Translations under genes and position numbers: made by a program | Shown here: one piece after another, positions 34,701 to 45,453 of the stretch | Numbering within the stretch: position 1 is the first letter of the stretch | Layout: each line of letters starts with the position of its first letter | Notes under the pieces: generated by a model | Told to the model about the DNA's origin: nothing | The model's input: the letters and a program-made list of their open reading frames with translations, nothing else | Database searches by the model: none | From: Eudorina sp. 2006-703-Eu-15 | Taxonomy: Eukaryota; Chlorophyta; Chlorophyceae; Chlamydomonadales; Volvocaceae | Direction: 5' to 3' | Assembly (NCBI GenBank): GCA_003117195.1 | Contig: BDSI01000042.1 | Span: 818,986 to 882,985, forward strand | Length of the DNA stretch: 64,000 nt

Positions 34701-36490
34701 GGGGTGGGGTTGGGCGGGGGAGTTGGTGAGGATGGGGACAGGGAAGGAAGGGCGACGTGGGGGGCAGGAGCAGCCACCCGCACGTGGATGTGGGGATGGG
34801 GGGATGGGGGGAGGACCCGTCATCGAGGGACCGGGGAGGCGCTGGGCAGCGAGGTCAGGTTACCGTTTGTGCCGGCGGGGGGCTTCCAGGGCGCGGGGGA
34901 GGGGGGTAATGCAGGGCGTCGTCCACCGTTCCACGTGCCAGCAGCATTAGCGGGTGGAAGGGACCGCGTGGTGTAGACTGCCTCATAAGAAATGGGCCAC
35001 TGGCCCCCTATAGGTAATTGCGCTCAGCATTGTGCCAGTGATGTGAAGCCTCCTCCCACATGTGCAAAGGAGGGCATCCCTTTCCCTGTTGCGGCCAACC
35101 CCATCACCGCCGCCCCCCATTCACATGTCTGCTCCTCCCACTGCCCCTTCCTCCCACCCGCAGATCCTGAACCGCTACCAAATGGTGAGTTGGCACCCAA
35201 CACCTAGCCATCTCCGGTAGACGTGCTTTGATTGGACTTGCCTCATGGAGGACGTGGACGCAAGGAAGCGGGTCCGGGTCCGGGGAGGCGGAGAGGCGCC
35301 GCGGGGGAGGACGCAAGGGTTTCAGGCCCAGGCCCAGGCACCCGGGACCCGGCCAGTCGCGCACCCTCGTGTGGGGCCGTTGACAGATGGCGGCGCCCGA
35401 AGACCTCATATACCAGCTGGCGGGCTGGCTAGGTCATGTCAGGTCAGGTCAGGTCAGGTCCAGCCCCTGCGCTACCTGGTGCCGCCTTGAATCCTTCCCG
35501 ACCCAGCCCCCACGTGACCCGTGCGATGACGCAGCTGGACCCACCCGCCCGCAGGCCATCGCGGGGACCCGTCCGTGGCCGCACCCTCACTCCTTCCCCT
35601 CCCCTCCCCTCCCCGCATACGGTCCATCAAGACAGCCAGACCGCACCCTTCGCCCCCTGCTCCTCCAGCGTTTGCCCTGGTGGTCGTCGCTGTTTGCATC
35701 ACGGCAGTCCACCCATTCGCCCCCATCCCCAGTGCCCCACCGATGTCTCGCCCGCCCGCCCGCCGCCCTCTTCCCCCCCCCCCCCATCCACCAAACCGTC
35801 GCACCCCCTGCTGCCCGCTCGCAGGTGTGCGCGGTGAGCGTCGCGGGCACGGAGGAGGAGATCGAGAACTACGCGGCCAAGGTGGCGGACGGGTACCGCC
35901 CGCCGCTGCCCGACACCTGGCCCCCGGGGGTGCGCGAGCTCATCGCCAACTGCTGGGACCAGGACCCGGTGAGGGCTGCGGAGGACAGCGCAGCGCCCGG
36001 GGGTCAGGACGGGGCCCGGGGGTCAGGACGGGGCCCGGGGGTCAGGACGGGGCCCGGGTAGAGGGGAGAGACGACCCGGGGCGGGCAAGGACGCGCGGGT
36101 CATCGCACCGGCGGCCGCCACCCGCCCCCAACCCGACAGACGGGTGCGGCGGAAGCGGTTGCTTGCCCCCCCTTCTCATCCCCCCCCCTGGGTAGCTGGG
36201 TACTTGTGATGGCGAGATGGGGTCAAGGATTGCCGGGCCCGGGCTCCCGGTCCCGTTCCCAAGTCCGACGACGCTTTCACCGTTCGTCCGTCCTCCCGGG
36301 GGCCATTAACATGAGTGTGTGTGCGTGCGTGTATGTGCGTGTATGTGTGTACCCCCCGCCCCGCAAGGCCGCCCGCCCGTCCATGAGCTGGGTGCGGGAG
36401 CGGCTGGCGCAGCTGCAGGCGGAGGGGGCGGCCGAGGAGATGCAGCGGAGCCTCCGAACGCCGTACGGCTGCGCGTGTGCCATCATGTGA
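31738..36490 (+). CDS. TKL/Raf-like protein kinase with C-terminal CaaX box
   Basis: Ten exons (31738-31955, 32500-32880, 33218-33414, 33586-33702, 33952-34069, 34340-34459, 34601-34676, 35164-35184, 35825-35968, 36368-36490) join in phase to exactly 504 codons plus stop. Kinase elements: Gly loop GEGAFAVV (120-127), VAVK lysine K171, alpha-C Glu E190, HRDLKLEN with D281, DFG 303-305, APE 385-387. A Pro/Ala-rich insert of about 35 residues separates the Gly loop from K171. The segment between DFG and APE is long (about 80 residues). Exon 8 is only 21 bases (ILNRYQM). The protein ends GCACAIM: CAIM fits farnesylation and the Cys two residues before it could be palmitoylated, so membrane targeting is inferred. 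An in-frame ATG at 31690 is an alternative start; 31738 has the better A-rich context. All catalytic residues are present, so it is probably active. HRDLKLEN and the CW(D)xDP..RPS end place it in the TKL group. Confidence 0.88.
32941..32998 (+). repeat. CT-rich microsatellite in kinase intron 2
   Basis: Runs of CTCTCT mixed with CCCC and TTTC, between exons 2 and 3 of the kinase. Confidence 0.7.
33771..33827 (+). repeat. GGA triplet run in kinase intron 4
   Basis: Nearly pure GGA repeat of about 55 bases with one AGA change. It lies between exons 4 and 5 of the kinase and is purine-only on the coding strand. Confidence 0.85.
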
Positions 36491-38933
36491 GGCCAGCGAC
36501 GGCCGGCGGAGAGGACGCGGGGGCGGGGGCGGGGACACGGGTTAAGGCAGTACAGCTGTCGCGGTACAACGTCATGATTGCCGTAGTACCGTAGTAACCG
36601 TATCAGCGGGCTCCGGAACCCTCGACCGTACCCCGAGAAGCGACATTTGTTAGAGCGCTCAGCAGGAAGAAGAGACGAGCCGGACTGCCGGAGACAGCAT
36701 TGGTGGCGGCGGTGCGGTTTATGGCTTGATTTGAAATCGTTCAGACGACATTCATCGTGGTGACGGCAGGCGCGACGGCGCCGACACCGCGCCAGTCGTG
36801 TGACGCGCCCCTCCTCTGTGGGGTGGGGCCCCCTCCCGGCTGCTCGGCAGGGGCACGGGGGCGGGGGCCGGGGAGAGGCCTGCGGGCTCTGCGGCCCTCA
36901 CACGCGGCGGACTGTGCGAGTGTACCCAGTCGGGGGCGGGTCGGGTCGGGGCACAGGGTGGCACCGACGGCTTATGAATTCATGAGTGTGCGAGCGTACC
37001 CATACCCATACCCATACCGTTACAGTTGCAGTTGCAGTTGCAGTCACAGTTGACATTGTTGAGCACATGTGGTTTGTTTGTCCGGGTGACCCCAACCGCT
37101 TGCTGGGGGGGGGGGGTGTAGCAGCAGGTGAGCTGCGGGGGATGGGGCGTGGCCGGTCCAGTCGCCGCATGCGCTGGGGGGGGGCCGGAGGGCGGTCTCC
37201 GGGCCTCGATCGCTGCGGCGCTGCGGAGGGGAAGAGAGAGAGGGGCAATACGCCGCCCTGGAAATGGTCCAGGCCGCCCTGGAAAGGGAGCGGCGCTGTA
37301 TCCGAGGAGGGAAGGGGAGGGGAGGGGAGGGGAGGGAGGGGCCCCTCTGCGGATGCATGGCGGACAGGGTGGCCGCGCCAACTGGCGTCTCCAGAGCTGC
37401 GTACGGCGGGACTGTGTGTGTGTACATCGTACATCGGGAGGCCTGCTGTCGTGTCACCCTTCGTGGGTCGAGTCGAGGTGCGCTGCTTGGCAGCAGTATC
37501 GCTAAGTGATCATCTTTGGGTGTGGAGATGGCGAATACTTTATATTCCGTTATGCGTGGTGCGGTTGATGTTCGTGCAGGTAGTTGTCGCGTTGGGTTGA
37601 TACTTTTTATTCGGGCTACCGGTTTTCCAGCTTAGGCCGGCAGCGGCTCCTTCCTGCGTCTGTGAATTGAGACGACTGGGATTCGTTGTACATCAGTGCC
37701 GTACATTAGTCCTGGTGCAGCGGCACTGTCCGGCGGCGTCTCTCTGCCCCCTCCGCCCCCCTCCTGCTGGCCTCCTCCCGCCAGCTGTCCAACGACTGCT
37801 GGTGACCCGCGGGAGGATGGGCGGGTCGTGCTCGGCAGCCCAGAGTCGCGTTTATATGACGATATTCGTACGACGTGAAGTCCTCGTTGAGTCGGACTTG
37901 GAACATGTGGTGGTGTGGTGGCGGTGTGGGGCTGATGCTTGTCGCTCCCTTGGGTGGAGGGAGGGCTTGTCGGCGGGCGACTGGCAGGTAGAGCGGTGCG
38001 ACCAACTGAAATCAGCGAGTTGGCTCAGCTTGGCAGCAGCGGGCATGGGGCTGTGCGAGCGCTGTCCAGATAGTGCGTTGGATGAATGGTTTCGATGACT
38101 CGAGTTCGCGTCGCAAAGTGTCGTAAAGGCAAAATTGTTGCTGTACTGCGCGTTCTGGTTGGTACGTATGGACGAAATCCTGGACGTTGGAGATGGTCCT
38201 GTGACATATACGTCGAGCGGGGCGCAACACGCGGGCTGCTCTCCGCCGTCGAATCGTCCGTCTCTCCGTATATTATCTATAATCGTACGGACTCGTACGA
38301 ACTGCCTCATGGCAGGACACCAAGACCAGCACGGGGTAGATAGGCCCGGCGGCCGTGGAGAGGCCGGCCCAGCTCGCGGTGCTGTCTGTCTGTCTGTCTG
38401 TCTGTCTGTCCTGCGCGTGTCGGTTACCAAGGGTTGCGGGAGGCAGTGAGGAAGGGAGGGAGGGCGGCAGGAGAAGAGATGGGTCGATATCGCTGCGGGC
38501 GGTAGGGGGAATATTGATCAAATCGAAACATCGCTCGATATAGGGGTGCCTTGCCGATGTCACCTCTTCTCCTGCTGCCCTGACTGCACCGGTCGGGTAC
38601 TGGTACCTCATGCGTGGGATATACATGGGCCCCCCAGCAGCGACGGCGGCTCCATCGGGGAAGGAGGGAGGGATGGCCCCACACCGACCACGCGCGCCCC
38701 TCGCAGCAGGGGCAGTGGGGCCCGTTGGGACCATCACCGGGGGCGGGGGGGGGGGCTGCGGCCGGCCTTGCCTAGTGCTCGTCTGTCGGCTTCGCGTTCT
38801 TTGATTCACACAGCACAATGTTTTGCTTATCACATCGTTGTTCGTTGACGGCTCATTTGTTGACGTTTTCTTCATCTCGGTCTCTCGTGGCAATCCGCCG
38901 GAACGAAGCCGAACTGGTGTGTGTGCCGTACAG
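36491..38933. other. Mostly non-coding stretch downstream of the kinase
   Basis: Contains short runs: TGTGCG words near 36311-36350 just upstream, CCATAC near 37000-37018, a G run near 37107 and GTCT near 38383-38410. Several 60-190-codon frames exist on both strands, but none has consistent splice junctions or a recognisable motif. A minus frame around 38030-38200 (FCLYDTLRRELESSKPFIQ) is protein-like but unsupported. Confidence 0.4.
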
Positions 38934-39086
38934 ATGGGCCCCGGAGGCGGTAGTTATTGGCGTACTCGCGGTTATACATGGCCAATCAATAAGATGTCGA
39001 TCTTCCAAAATAAGGATAAGGCGATTGATGTTGGATCGTGGCGACTGCGAGCTAGAGCTGGCAAGGCACTGCACAGCTTGCGGTCG
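38934..39086 (+). CDS. Possible coding exon, 51 codons, unknown
   Basis: Bounded by a GTGTGTGCCGTACAG acceptor and a CGGTCG|GTGAGC donor in phase 0. It encodes MGPGGGSYWRTRGYTWPINK followed by MSIFQNKDKAIDVGSWRLR. The basic, Trp-rich sequence looks more protein-like than nearby frames. No partner exon could be tied to it: a GT microsatellite follows in the presumed intron and the next candidate frame (from about 39340) is unconvincing. It may be the first exon of a small gene. Confidence 0.3.
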
Positions 39087-39102
39087 GTGAGCGGCGCCCA
39101 AC

Positions 39103-39104
<2 letters not shown>

Positions 39105-39187
<83 letters not shown>
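39105..39187 (+). repeat. GT dinucleotide microsatellite
   Basis: About 83 bases of pure GT, right after GGCGCCCAACG. A second GT run with the same leading GGCGCCCAA is at 63391. Confidence 0.95.
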
Positions 39188-39188
<1 letters not shown>

Positions 39189-40076
39189 GCTCTGCTGCCG
39201 CCGCCACTGCCGCTGCTACAGCTCGGTTGTGTGTGTGTGTCCTTTCCGGGATATGCTTGTCGTTGCTGTACATAGCTCCAAGTCATTTGCTTCTACCAAC
39301 TTACTGTCGTACTGCTGTACTGCGAAACATACGCGTGTCAGATGGACTGGAGCACCTTGCTGTGTTGGAGGTGGATGCGTTCTTGTGCCAGGTCGGGTCT
39401 TCGATGGCGCGGTGTGCCACCATGGATGTGCATGCACGGGCGTGGGAATTCGGCCGGTCTTTGCTGTTTGAACAGAGAACGGCGTTGGTCGGTTGGGCTT
39501 TTGGATGGCTCTATGCGCTCGATGGTCGCATGGTATGTGTCGATGTGTGGGGGTTATTACATTTGGGTAGCCGGCAGGGGCGCATGTGGGTAGTCTCGGA
39601 CGTTGTCTCCACCGTATCCCTCACTCACTGCCTCTGCCTGCGCGATCATTGCATGTTGCAGATGAGGGCAGGTCGTGTATCGCTATACTGCAGCCATTGC
39701 TGTACACCGACGGCTGCACTTCGGGCAGTCTGTTCTCTGCCGGCCTGTAAAGCGCTGTTTGTCGGTGTCGGCTTGGGGCGACTTCAGCATTGATGTTGGG
39801 ATTCTACTTTCCATGTCTGCCAAATGGGCCGCCACGAGGACCAATACGGTGTACGACAACAGAGCAAGCAAGGGTGGCCTAAATAAATTCGTGGCCTGAA
39901 TCGCTGCATCACTGACCGCCACTGCAGCTCCCCTCCAAGACAGTCGGCGGGTGCCCCGCCTGCCGCCCAAAGCTGTGCCGCCCCGCCGACGACCTGGCTT
40001 CACCCGCACGCATACACACACAGCTGCAATCACGGGACCTCACCCCGGATGGGCCGGGGGCCATGCCGGACATGCT
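39188..40076. other. Non-coding stretch before the inverted duplication
   Basis: No exon with support was found. A plus-strand frame is open from the GT run to 39793, but its length is partly due to the stop-free repeat and its composition (Cys, Trp, Val-rich) is not convincing. Confidence 0.4.
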
Positions 40077-40613
40077 CCCATACACATGCCGTTCTGCGGG
40101 CGTCTGCTCCTCAGGCTGGCTCGGCCCTCTTTCGATCGCAGTTTTCATGAAGTCATGACATGCCAGTGTTTGTTACAGGAACACGATAACGCAACGACCG
40201 GATGCCATTCCTCCGTGCCACAGCGACCCTCTAGTTTGGCATCACATGCCGGGCGATACCCACGACAGAGTTTCTCTCCTCTTCTGAGATTACAGAAAGC
40301 CGCATCAAGGTTCCCCGTTAATAGGCACAGGATTACATGTACGGTATTCTCCAACCGCATCCAAAAGGGCCGAGCCCAACCCGCCCCCTCGCTCGCCCGC
40401 CCTGCAAAACATCGGCACCGCCCTTCGACTCTCGAGCTTGAGCAGCTGCATCTCCACCATTCGGCACACACCGCACAGACCAACATTCCCTTCCTTCCCC
40501 CAACGACAGAGTGCGGCAGCATGCCGGACCGAAGGATGTCGCCCGCCCACGATGCCACGACGCGTGTTCATAGAAGAAATACGAGAGCTCACACCAACGC
40601 AGCCTGGCTACCC

Positions 40614-40618
40614 TTACA
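40614..40618 (-). terminator. TGTAA polyadenylation word, left-arm gene
   Basis: TGTAA on the minus strand about 354 bases past the stop. Mirror image of 44028. Confidence 0.4.
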
Positions 40619-40971
40619 TGCGATACGTCTCTAGGGGCCTTCCGGCCAAGCCCCGCGCAGAGGTTATGCCTCATGCGGTTCGCTTGGGCGCTCATCAGCA
40701 CCTGCCACACGCCCCACCCTGATGCTGCGTCACCGGTGCGGATCACAACTAGCAGACGAAACAGCCGCACTCATTAACAGTCTTCCCGAAGAATCCGGAA
40801 TACGTGGGCTGTCATCAAACCCAATCATGTCGCGTTTCCTGTAATGAATGTGCCCATGCCGCCCCATGCCGCGTTGACACAGTCCACCGCCGCCGCCATC
40901 ACGACCCGCTGCAGCTTCCATGTTCCATCTGGCACCTTACCATGAGCACAAACATGACAACCTCTGCGACT

Positions 40972-42016
40972 CTACCGCCCATGGATCTCCCTCGACGCGG
41001 TGCCAGTCGCGCTCTCGTTATCGGCGGCCGCCTCCTGCGCCACCTGCCGCAGCTCCTGGCCGCTCTCCACCAGCCCCCAGCTCGCCACCAGCAGATCCAC
41101 CACCGCCTGCACCGCCGCCGTCACCTCCTCCATCAGCGGGGCGAGGTGGGGGTGCAGGAGGTCCAGGCGCCCCAGCCGCCCGGCCGCCAGTCCCACCTCC
41201 AGCCAGTCAGCCGCGATGGCGGAGGTGGCGGCGACCGCGCGGAGCAGCAGCGGGGTGGAGCCGGAGGAGGCAGGTGCATGAGACGTGTACGGCACTGCAA
41301 GCAGCAGGGCGGTGAGGGCACTGGCCAGCTCGGCCTCAGTCACCAGGCCGAGAGCCGAGCCGTTGAGGTGCGCCGCGGAGCACAGCAGCGTCCACAGCCG
41401 CACCGCAAAGCTGGCGCCATGGGCCACCAGGGCTGCTGCACGCAGGCCCCTGCGCAGAGCCAGCCGCTGCGAGGGCGGGGCGCCCGGGCCAGCCAGCGCG
41501 TCACCCAGCGCCGCGGTTGCCTGCTTCAGAAGCTTCATCTGGGGGAGAGCAAGGAGGCAAGTCAGCCTGGAGGGGACCTGTCGTATGCACCAAAAACACG
41601 TGAGGGAAGCAAGCGGGAGGGGACCGACATGTCCCGAAGGAAGACATCGCGGCGGTAAGGAGTGGCCCCGCCCCGCCCCGCCCCGCCCCGCCCCGCCCCG
41701 CCCTGTCGTCCTGGTCGCCAGCACATCTGTCTTGTGCATGTCCGCACCGCACCTGGGACTCGCTGAGCAGCACATCCTGACATGCGTGCAGCGAGACCAC
41801 CACCTGCCGCATGGAGTCGGACAGCCAGGCTACCCGGCTGCCGACAGACGCATCGTCGGCCGCGACCTGTTGCCTGGATGGCATGCTGGGCGCGTTTGGT
41901 GTAGGTTCGTGCCTATGCGACTGAGGCCGGATGCGGCCGGCGCGTGCTGGCGTCTTCCGCTTCCGGGCTGCAGCGCGCCGGAGTGGCCGGGCGCAGCTCG
42001 CCTTCGGCATCGCCAT
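40972..42016 (-). CDS. Duplicated hypothetical helical protein, left copy
   Basis: Exons 42016-41753 and 41538-40972 join in phase 0 (CAG|GTGCGG donor, CTCTCCCCCAG acceptor) to a 275-residue protein. The N-terminus is basic (MAMPKASCARPLRRAAARKRK), possibly an organelle or nuclear targeting segment. Exon 2 is Ala/Leu-rich and probably all helix (LWTLLCSAAHLNGSALGLV, ATSAIAADWLEVGLAAGR), with an acidic end. I do not recognise the family. The intron holds the CCCCG run that differs between arms. The coding sequence agrees with the right copy throughout. Confidence 0.65.
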
Positions 42017-42639
42017 CACTGACGAGCTGCGCCCAGGTGCGTTTGGAATAAATGCGGTGACTTAGCGCTTGCGTTCACTCAAGACGTTGACGTCGGCAGC
42101 CCGAAGGCAGTCCTTGATGCAGCACCCAAATGGTCGGACGGGCCTTCTTGGAGCAGCAGACTTTATTCCTTAAAAATGTGCTTGGCAGCTATTGCTTACT
42201 TTTGCGCAATGTTCAATGGCTTCAATGTTGGAGAAGTAAGGTACGTATGGTACGGCCTACAGCATGCGGTGCCTGTCATGCACATAGCACAGCGTGCGCA
42301 GCACAGCTCACGACGGTCTGGATTCGTACATTTACCTGATTTGCGTCACTATATAAAGAATTGAAGTTCCTTTTTATTGCTCAAACCGTCATCAGTATTA
42401 CATTATTTAGGCTAAGGTCGCAATCTCGAATTCCAAAACTCGGGGTCGCGGAGGCGTCTTAACGTCCAGGAAGTCCATAATTTCAAGGAATCAAGTCTGC
42501 TGCTCCAAGAAGGCCCGTCCGACCATTTGGGTGCTGCATCAAGGACTGCCTTCGGGCTGCCGACGTCAACGTCTTGAGTGAACGCAAGCGCTAAGTCACC
42601 GCATTTATTCCAAACGCACCTGGGCGCAGCTCGTCAGTG
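42017..42639. promoter_or_regulatory. Divergent promoter region between the two mirrored genes
   Basis: The start codons at 42016 (minus) and 42640 (plus) are 623 bases apart and face away from each other. The outer about 150 bases on each side are mirror images and the central about 310 bases are single copy. The centre holds CACTATATAAAG near 42344-42355, a TATA-like word reading on the plus strand. Confidence 0.4.
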
Positions 42640-43674
42640 ATGGCGATGCCGAAGGCGAGCTGCGCCCGGCCACTCCGGCGCGCTGCAGCCCGGAAGCGGA
42701 AGACGCCAGCACGCGCCGGCCGCATCCGGCCTCAGTCGCATAGGCACGAACCTACACCAAACGCGCCCAGCATGCCATCCAGGCAACAGGTCGCGGCCGA
42801 CGATGCGTCTGTCGGCAGCCGGGTAGCCTGGCTGTCCGACTCCATGCGGCAGGTGGTGGTCTCGCTGCACGCATGTCAGGATGTGCTGCTCAGCGAGTCC
42901 CAGGTGCGGTGCGGACATGCACAAGACAGATGTGCTGGCGACCAGGACGACAGGGCGGGGCGGGGCGGGGCGGGGCGGGGCCACTCCTTACCGCCGCGAT
43001 GTCTTCCTTCGGGACATGTCGGTCCCCTCCCGCTTGCTTCCCTCACGTGTTTTTGGTGCATACGACAGGTCCCCTCCAGGCTGACTTGCCTCCTTGCTCT
43101 CCCCCAGATGAAGCTTCTGAAGCAGGCAACCGCGGCGCTGGGTGACGCGCTGGCTGGCCCGGGCGCCCCGCCCTCGCAGCGGCTGGCTCTGCGCAGGGGC
43201 CTGCGTGCAGCAGCCCTGGTGGCCCATGGCGCCAGCTTTGCGGTGCGGCTGTGGACGCTGCTGTGCTCCGCGGCGCACCTCAACGGCTCGGCTCTCGGCC
43301 TGGTGACTGAGGCCGAGCTGGCCAGTGCCCTCACCGCCCTGCTGCTTGCAGTGCCGTACACGTCTCATGCACCTGCCTCCTCCGGCTCCACCCCGCTGCT
43401 GCTCCGCGCGGTCGCCGCCACCTCCGCCATCGCGGCTGACTGGCTGGAGGTGGGACTGGCGGCCGGGCGGCTGGGGCGCCTGGACCTCCTGCACCCCCAC
43501 CTCGCCCCGCTGATGGAGGAGGTGACGGCGGCGGTGCAGGCGGTGGTGGATCTGCTGGTGGCGAGCTGGGGGCTGGTGGAGAGCGGCCAGGAGCTGCGGC
43601 AGGTGGCGCAGGAGGCGGCCGCCGATAACGAGAGCGCGACTGGCACCGCGTCGAGGGAGATCCATGGGCGGTAG
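42640..43674 (+). CDS. Duplicated hypothetical helical protein, right copy
   Basis: Exons 42640-42903 (88 codons) and 43108-43674 join in phase 0 into the same 275-residue protein as the left copy. The start ATG follows CAGTG; a second in-frame ATG is two codons later. The intron frame happens to stay open, so an unspliced reading of about 345 codons is possible, but the GTGCGG donor and CCCCCAG acceptor and the loss of Gly/Arg-rich intron residues favour splicing. Function unknown. Confidence 0.65.
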   Translation: MAMPKASCARPLRRAAARKRKTPARAGRIRPQSHRHEPTPNAPSMPSRQQVAADDASVGSRVAWLSDSMRQVVVSLHACQDVLLSESQVRCGHAQDRCAGDQDDRAGRGGAGRGHSLPPRCLPSGHVGPLPLASLTCFWCIRQVPSRLTCLLALPQMKLLKQATAALGDALAGPGAPPSQRLALRRGLRAAALVAHGASFAVRLWTLLCSAAHLNGSALGLVTEAELASALTALLLAVPYTSHAPASSGSTPLLLRAVAATSAIAADWLEVGLAAGRLGRLDLLHPHLAPLMEEVTAAVQAVVDLLVASWGLVESGQELRQVAQEAAADNESATGTASREIHGR

Positions 43675-44027
43675 AGTCGCAGAGGTTGTCATGTTTGTGC
43701 TCATGGTAAGGTGCCAGATGGAACATGGAAGCTGCAGCGGGTCGTGATGGCGGCGGCGGTGGACTGTGTCAACGCGGCATTGGGCGGCATGGGCACATTC
43801 ATTACAGGAAACGCGACATGATTGGGTTTGATGACAGCCCACGTATTCCGGATTCTTCGGGAAGACTGTTAATGAGTGCGGCTGTTTCGTCTGCTAGTTG
43901 TGATCCGCACCGGTGACGCAGCATCAGGGTGGGGCGTGTGGCAGGTGCTGATGAGCGCCCAAGCGAACCGCATGAGGCATAACCTCTGCTGGGGGCTTGG
44001 CCGGAAGGCCCCTAGAGACGTATCGCA

Positions 44028-44032
44028 TGTAA
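44028..44032 (+). terminator. TGTAA polyadenylation word, right-arm gene
   Basis: TGTAA about 354 bases past the stop at 43674. Mirror image of 40614. Confidence 0.4.
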
Positions 44033-44583
44033 GGGTAGCCAGGCTGCGTTGGTGTGAGCTCTCGTATTTCTTCTATGAACACGCGTCGTGGCATCGTGGG
44101 CGGGCGACTGGTGCGGAAAATGTAGTTGGCTGCAGTCACATCCTTCGGTCCGGCATGCTGCCGCACTCTGTCGTTGGGGGAAGGAAGGGAATGTTGGTCT
44201 GTGCGGTGTGTGCCGAATGGTGGAGATGCAGCTGCTCAAGCTCGAGAGTCGAAGGGCGGTGCCGATGTTTTGCAGGGCGGGCGAGCGAGGGGGCGGGTTG
44301 GGCTCGGCCCTTTTGGATGCGGTTGGAGAATACCGTACATGTAATCCTGTGCCTATTAACGGGGAACCTTGATGCGGCTTTCTGTAATCTCAGAAGAGGA
44401 GAGAAACTCTGTCGTGGGTATCGCCCGGCATGTGATGCCAAACTAGAGGGTCGCTGTGGCGCGGAGGAATGGCATCCGGTCGTGTAACAAACACTGGCAT
44501 GTCATGACTTAATGAGTGCTGGGAGCGGAAGAGGGGCGAGCCAGCCTGAGAAGCAGACGCCCGCAGAACAGCATATGTATGGG

Positions 44584-45453
44584 TGTGCGCCAACAGCCAG
44601 GCAGGGCTCGGCTGAAATGGTTGCTGGCCTTGCGCCCTGACCCTGCAAACGCGGCCGCACTCCCTGCCGTTGTCTGTCCCTGAGCGGTTCGCGGCCGGGT
44701 GCGCACCACAGCTCCCCTTCTGGTCTAAATGCCTGTCAGCAGGAAGCTGATCAGGGCCTGCAGGACTGCGCGTCTGGCAAACTGATGGTTGGTGGACATG
44801 TAGGCCGGGCCCATGGCAATGCCGTGGAGGCCCGTGTGTGACGTCCATTGGCAGCACTAGGACTCTGGTAGGACTCAGTCACAAGGCAGGCGCCAGCCCG
44901 ACTAGCATACCCGTTTTTGCAGTGTTTGCCGAGGAGGCTGCGGCGGCTGTCACCGATGACCCGCGGGGCCCACTGTAACATCAATAATGATAGTGCCCGC
45001 AGACATGAAGCCGCACGACGCCGTCACGCAGCCGCAACCCTTGCTCCTCATCAGCCCATGACCAGCTCGTGGTCCCACATCAGGCAGGTGGCAGCTGCCC
45101 GCCCCGCGACCCCTGGCCTGGCCTGGCCTGGCCTGGCCTAGCTCACCAGACAGTTCGGACACCTGAACCGAGCGCCTGCCTGTCAGAGCCCAGCCCAAAA
45201 CCGTCCTGGTCGTCGTCACCGATGACCCGAACCTTATCAAGCTACCTGCGTCGAGCTGCGCACAATCGATCCAGACTATCTATCACCAAATCCACCAAAA
45301 CAACAACCGCTAGGTCGCTCGTCCATGTACGGACTGCGTCCCGACAAGAGGTCACGCAAGCGCGTAGCCTCTCTCTCCTCTTCACTCTTTCGAACGCTTT
45401 CGAAAACCCGCACCACGCCGCACCACGCCGCACCACGCCACTGGTTCTCCCGC
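44584..45453. other. Intergenic between inverted duplication and NAA30 gene
   Basis: Convergent 3' sides of the right-arm gene and the acetyltransferase gene. A CCTGG run is at about 45115-45140 and a CACGCCGCAC run near 45412-45440. No exon is seen. Confidence 0.5.

Larger units (their letters stand above)
40077..42173. repeat. Inverted duplication, left arm
   Basis: The reverse complement of about 42484-44583, sharing a complete two-exon gene. Identity is very high near the centre and falls towards the outer end. The arms differ by a stretch of about 31 bases found only in the right arm (near 44110-44140), a 12-base gap near 40180 and a CCCCG run of different length (six here, four on the right). 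Confidence 0.9.
42484..44583. repeat. Inverted duplication, right arm
   Basis: The reverse complement of 40077-42173 (see that entry). The arm-specific insert near 44110-44140 contains TGTAGTTGGCTGCAGTC and lies downstream of the gene. Confidence 0.9.

Noticed and set aside
39104..39793. A 229-codon plus frame starting in the GT microsatellite
   Set aside because: The start is inside a stop-free repeat and the rest is Cys/Trp/Val-rich without motif or splice junction.
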